NCBI GenBank assembly: GCA_003523945.1
Contig: DOFS01000476.1
Location: 1-8,533, forward strand
DNA length: 8,533 bases
Direction of reading: 5' to 3'
From: Nitrospiraceae bacterium
Lineage (GTDB): Bacteria > Nitrospirota > Nitrospiria > Nitrospirales > UBA8639
Every line of letters begins with the position of its first letter. Within the stretch, counting starts at the first letter, position 1. Below, in pieces: positions 6,765 to 8,533 of this stretch. The position numbers were made by a program, and so were the translations under genes. The notes beneath the pieces are model-generated. The model was given only the letters and a program-made list of their open reading frames with translations, was not told the origin of the DNA and searched no databases.

Positions 6765-8030
6765 TTACAGGCTCTTGAGAAGTATATCATTCAACTGTCT
6801 ACTTAAGGTGACCCATGAATACTGATCTCCCCCTTTAATTCTCTCCCCTTGACCCTCAATTTGATCATTGAGGTAAGTAGCCATGTCATCTACCTTATTT
6901 TTTTGGAAAGCTTTTACTCCTTTACAATTATCTAGAAGAGCCGCATCACTACCTTTTGGACAAATAAGGAGAATCGGAGTCCCTAAACCCAGAGACTCAA
7001 AAATCTTGCCGGTGATCATTCCCTGGTCTGCTAGCGTGGCTTGGTCGGGTATCGAGGTAATCACGACATTGATATTGGCACCGGCCACAACCGACAATGC
7101 GACACCGCGGGGAACTTTTCCATGAAGCTCCACTTTATCCAAGACACCAAATCGTTCGGCCTCATCCCTAACATGCCATCCCCATTCACCATAATAATGG
7201 AAAAACCATTTTCCATTCTCTTCGCCTCTTCGTTCCTTCAAATGCTTCAAAGCTTCCATTAACGGTGTAATAACCCGCCTGGGCGGATAAAAATTCCCAG
7301 CGTACACAATAGCGAAATGTGGAAACTGAGTAGGTTGGACCTGGGCCATTTCTTCAGGATCAAAGCCATTTGAAATAACGTGTATTTTTTTATTTAGACC
7401 ATATCGTTTGGTTAAATCCAACGCCCAGGAAGGGGAAACGATCGTTACTGCGGCGCCACTTTGGAGTAGCTCTTGTTCTTCATTCAGGGTTTTAAGAAAT
7501 TCCGGATTACCGTGGGGATTGCCGGACCATAGATCACGGTAATCAAGCACATAAGGCCGATTAAGTTTATCTGACAGCCACTTCGCTAATCGAAAGATAC
7601 AAAAAGGTCCGCCGGTAGCAAGAATGATGTCTACATCTTCTTTCGCTAGCGTCGAACATGCCAGTTTGGCTTCTTTAATCCACCCGATAAACGGAGAAAT
7701 CCTCAAATTGGCTGCGATTCGCCGACATATCCCTCCCATCAACCATTTCATCCCCGTATTTCCCCAATCAAATCGATCAGGTAAAAGACACCGCCAGCCA
7801 TGCCCTGTAGTAATTCGTTTAATTCTTTCTTTATTAAGTGCAAGATTTACCTTATCAATGTCGCGAGAGTCTTCTAATGGCCACAGCTGAGGGTCCGGCG
7901 TCACCACGGTGACCTCCCACCCTAACCTGGAGAGATACTTGGCAATATTCCAGGTTCGCACACATCCAATAGTATTTGCTGGTGGGAAAGAATATGCAAG
8001 GAATAGAATTTTTGGCCTTTTTTCAGACAT
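6765..8030 (-). CDS. Glycosyltransferase, GT4 type (GT-B fold)
   Basis: A 421-residue cytoplasmic enzyme of normal length for the family, transferring a sugar from a nucleotide donor to a lipid-linked glycan. The N-terminal Rossmann domain opens with KILFLAYSFPPANTIGCVRT (7-26) and LGWEVTVVTPD (36-46); YVLDYRDLWSGNP (160-172) and VISNGFD (218-224) are typical linker-region motifs. The donor-binding domain has IVYAGNFYPPRR (241-252), VELHGKV (300-306) and GKIFESLGLGTPILL (341-355), where Glu345 corresponds to the conserved glutamate contacting the sugar nucleotide. No signal peptide or membrane segment is seen. The ATG at 8030 gives the expected N-terminus, with AGGA about 13 bases upstream. 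It is the first gene of the locus in transcription order, followed 391 bases later by the polymerase. Donor and linkage cannot be read from sequence. Confidence 0.92.
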   Translation of the reverse strand: MSEKRPKILFLAYSFPPANTIGCVRTWNIAKYLSRLGWEVTVVTPDPQLWPLEDSRDIDKVNLALNKERIKRITTGHGWRCLLPDRFDWGNTGMKWLMGGICRRIAANLRISPFIGWIKEAKLACSTLAKEDVDIILATGGPFCIFRLAKWLSDKLNRPYVLDYRDLWSGNPHGNPEFLKTLNEEQELLQSGAAVTIVSPSWALDLTKRYGLNKKIHVISNGFDPEEMAQVQPTQFPHFAIVYAGNFYPPRRVITPLMEALKHLKERRGEENGKWFFHYYGEWGWHVRDEAERFGVLDKVELHGKVPRGVALSVVAGANINVVITSIPDQATLADQGMITGKIFESLGLGTPILLICPKGSDAALLDNCKGVKAFQKNKVDDMATYLNDQIEGQGERIKGGDQYSWVTLSRQLNDILLKSL

Positions 8031-8087
8031 GGCTTAATTTTTTCCTGAATGGTAATAAATGGTTTTTTGAAAGAACTTTGATTGGCA

Positions 8088-8395
8088 TTGCGCCCGCCAA
8101 CCGATCGCGACCAAACGCTTTAATAAATCCCGACCCTGATTAATTAGCCGATCTTTTTATCGTGTCGCTGGACGATTGCGTCGCGGGCGCTTTATCCAGG
8201 CTGGTTGGCGCCAAAGATCTGCACTGTTTTTATTAACAGTAGTTTCTTCCAGATTTGAATATGATTGGCCTGCACGCTAATGTGGTCGGCTCCCTCGATC
8301 AAAGTCTTTTTAACACGAAGGGCAGCCATCCTGCATTTGCCATCACCACCGGTGAATGATTTCGTCGGAATCGTCGCCTTTTTCCTTCTTTGCAT
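8088..8395 (-). pseudogene. Decayed IS3-family transposase OrfA (IS2/IS3-type)
   Basis: From 8395 leftwards the frame reads MQRRKK...SFTGGDGKCRMAALRVKKT, then ANHIQIWKKLLL and VQIFGANQPG-stop. This parallels OrfA of the type RRRFTGEFKAKVALEALRGEKT...VHPNQIxxWKKQLLE...xVFG. After the stop the same frame continues ARDAIVQRHDKKIG-stop, and one frame over NQGRDLLKRL, matching the C-terminal leucine-zipper region (xxLxxKIGQLTVERDFLKR). Two in-frame stops, a frameshift, substitutions in the helix-turn-helix and no ribosome-binding site show it is dead. OrfB is absent: only ~58 bases separate the remnant from the glycosyltransferase start. It is a different subtype from the left-edge OrfA but has the same orientation. 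Confidence 0.7.
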
Positions 8396-8440
8396 TTAGG
8401 GAAAATCGACCAAAGAAGGTTGCGTTTATCATCCGTTAAA

Positions 8441-8469
8441 GTCTGTCCAATGAGTTGGGCCCAATATGA
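8441..8469 (-). repeat. Candidate left end of the decayed right-hand IS3 element
   Basis: On the minus strand this reads ...TTGGGCCCAACTCATTGGAC, about 46-75 bases upstream of the OrfA remnant. It resembles IS3-type left ends, which carry a C-rich block followed by TTGGACA. It includes the palindrome TTGGGCCCAA (8455-8464). The outermost bases cannot be fixed. Confidence 0.3.
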
Positions 8470-8533
8470 TCTTCCCCCACAAGATTGGACACCCCGTTAA
8501 GCTGTCCGCTCAAAGACCATTGGAATCCTGTGT
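8467..8533 (+). mobile_element. Candidate start of another IS3-type element running off the right edge
   Basis: On the plus strand, TGATCTTCCCCCACAAGATT is followed by GGACACCCCG: a TGA start, a C-block and TTGGACA, the layout of an IS3-type terminal repeat. It lies head to head with the end of the decayed element, and both share ATTGGACA (8484-8491, and 8444-8451 in reverse). No transposase is visible before the window ends, so the call is inferred from the terminal pattern alone. Confidence 0.3.

Noticed and set aside
10..8481. 12-base match GGGGGAAGATCA near the left edge and inverted near the right edge
   Set aside because: About two such matches are expected by chance in a window of this size, and the left copy lies inside a different IS subtype's orfA.

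Overview
The window is a stretch of a bacterial surface-polysaccharide (O-antigen, capsule or exopolysaccharide) locus, read entirely from the minus strand and bracketed by decayed IS3-family insertion sequences. Four protein genes are well supported. In transcription order (right to left) they are a GT4-type glycosyltransferase (6765-8030), a Wzy/WaaL-type O-antigen polymerase or ligase membrane protein (4904-6373), a reduced asparagine-synthase-like protein with a variant PP-loop (2734-4194), and a full-length asparagine-synthase (AsnB-like) protein (323-2215). No taxon can be named from the sequence. The Wzy/GT4/amidotransferase content suggests a Gram-negative bacterium of moderate G+C; this is inference.

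Layout. Positions 1-210 hold the start of an IS3-type element pointing out of the left edge, with a frameshifted OrfA. The AsnB-like gene follows, then a 518-base non-coding stretch with a good sigma70-type promoter (2512-2540). Next come the SKGYDS-type AsnB-like gene and a 709-base spacer that appears to contain broken open frames of a former membrane protein plus one small unidentified ORF. After the polymerase gene comes a 391-base spacer with a promoter, an operator-like inverted repeat and a cluster of palindromes resembling a dispersed intergenic repeat. The GT4 gene follows. The right end (about 8088-8533) is a second, heavily decayed IS3-family OrfA with candidate IS ends.

How the genes may work together. 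The glycosyltransferase adds a sugar to a lipid-linked repeat unit, the Wzy-type protein polymerises or ligates it, and the two AsnB-like proteins probably amidate a carboxyl group such as a uronic acid in the glycan or its precursor. Neither AsnB-like protein has the catalytic N-terminal cysteine of the glutaminase domain, so they probably use ammonia or another amine donor rather than hydrolysing glutamine themselves. The genes do not overlap and are separated by hundreds of bases, each spacer carrying its own signals or debris. Together with the visible base-composition differences between genes, this suggests a mosaic, accessory, horizontally assembled locus rather than a compact operon.
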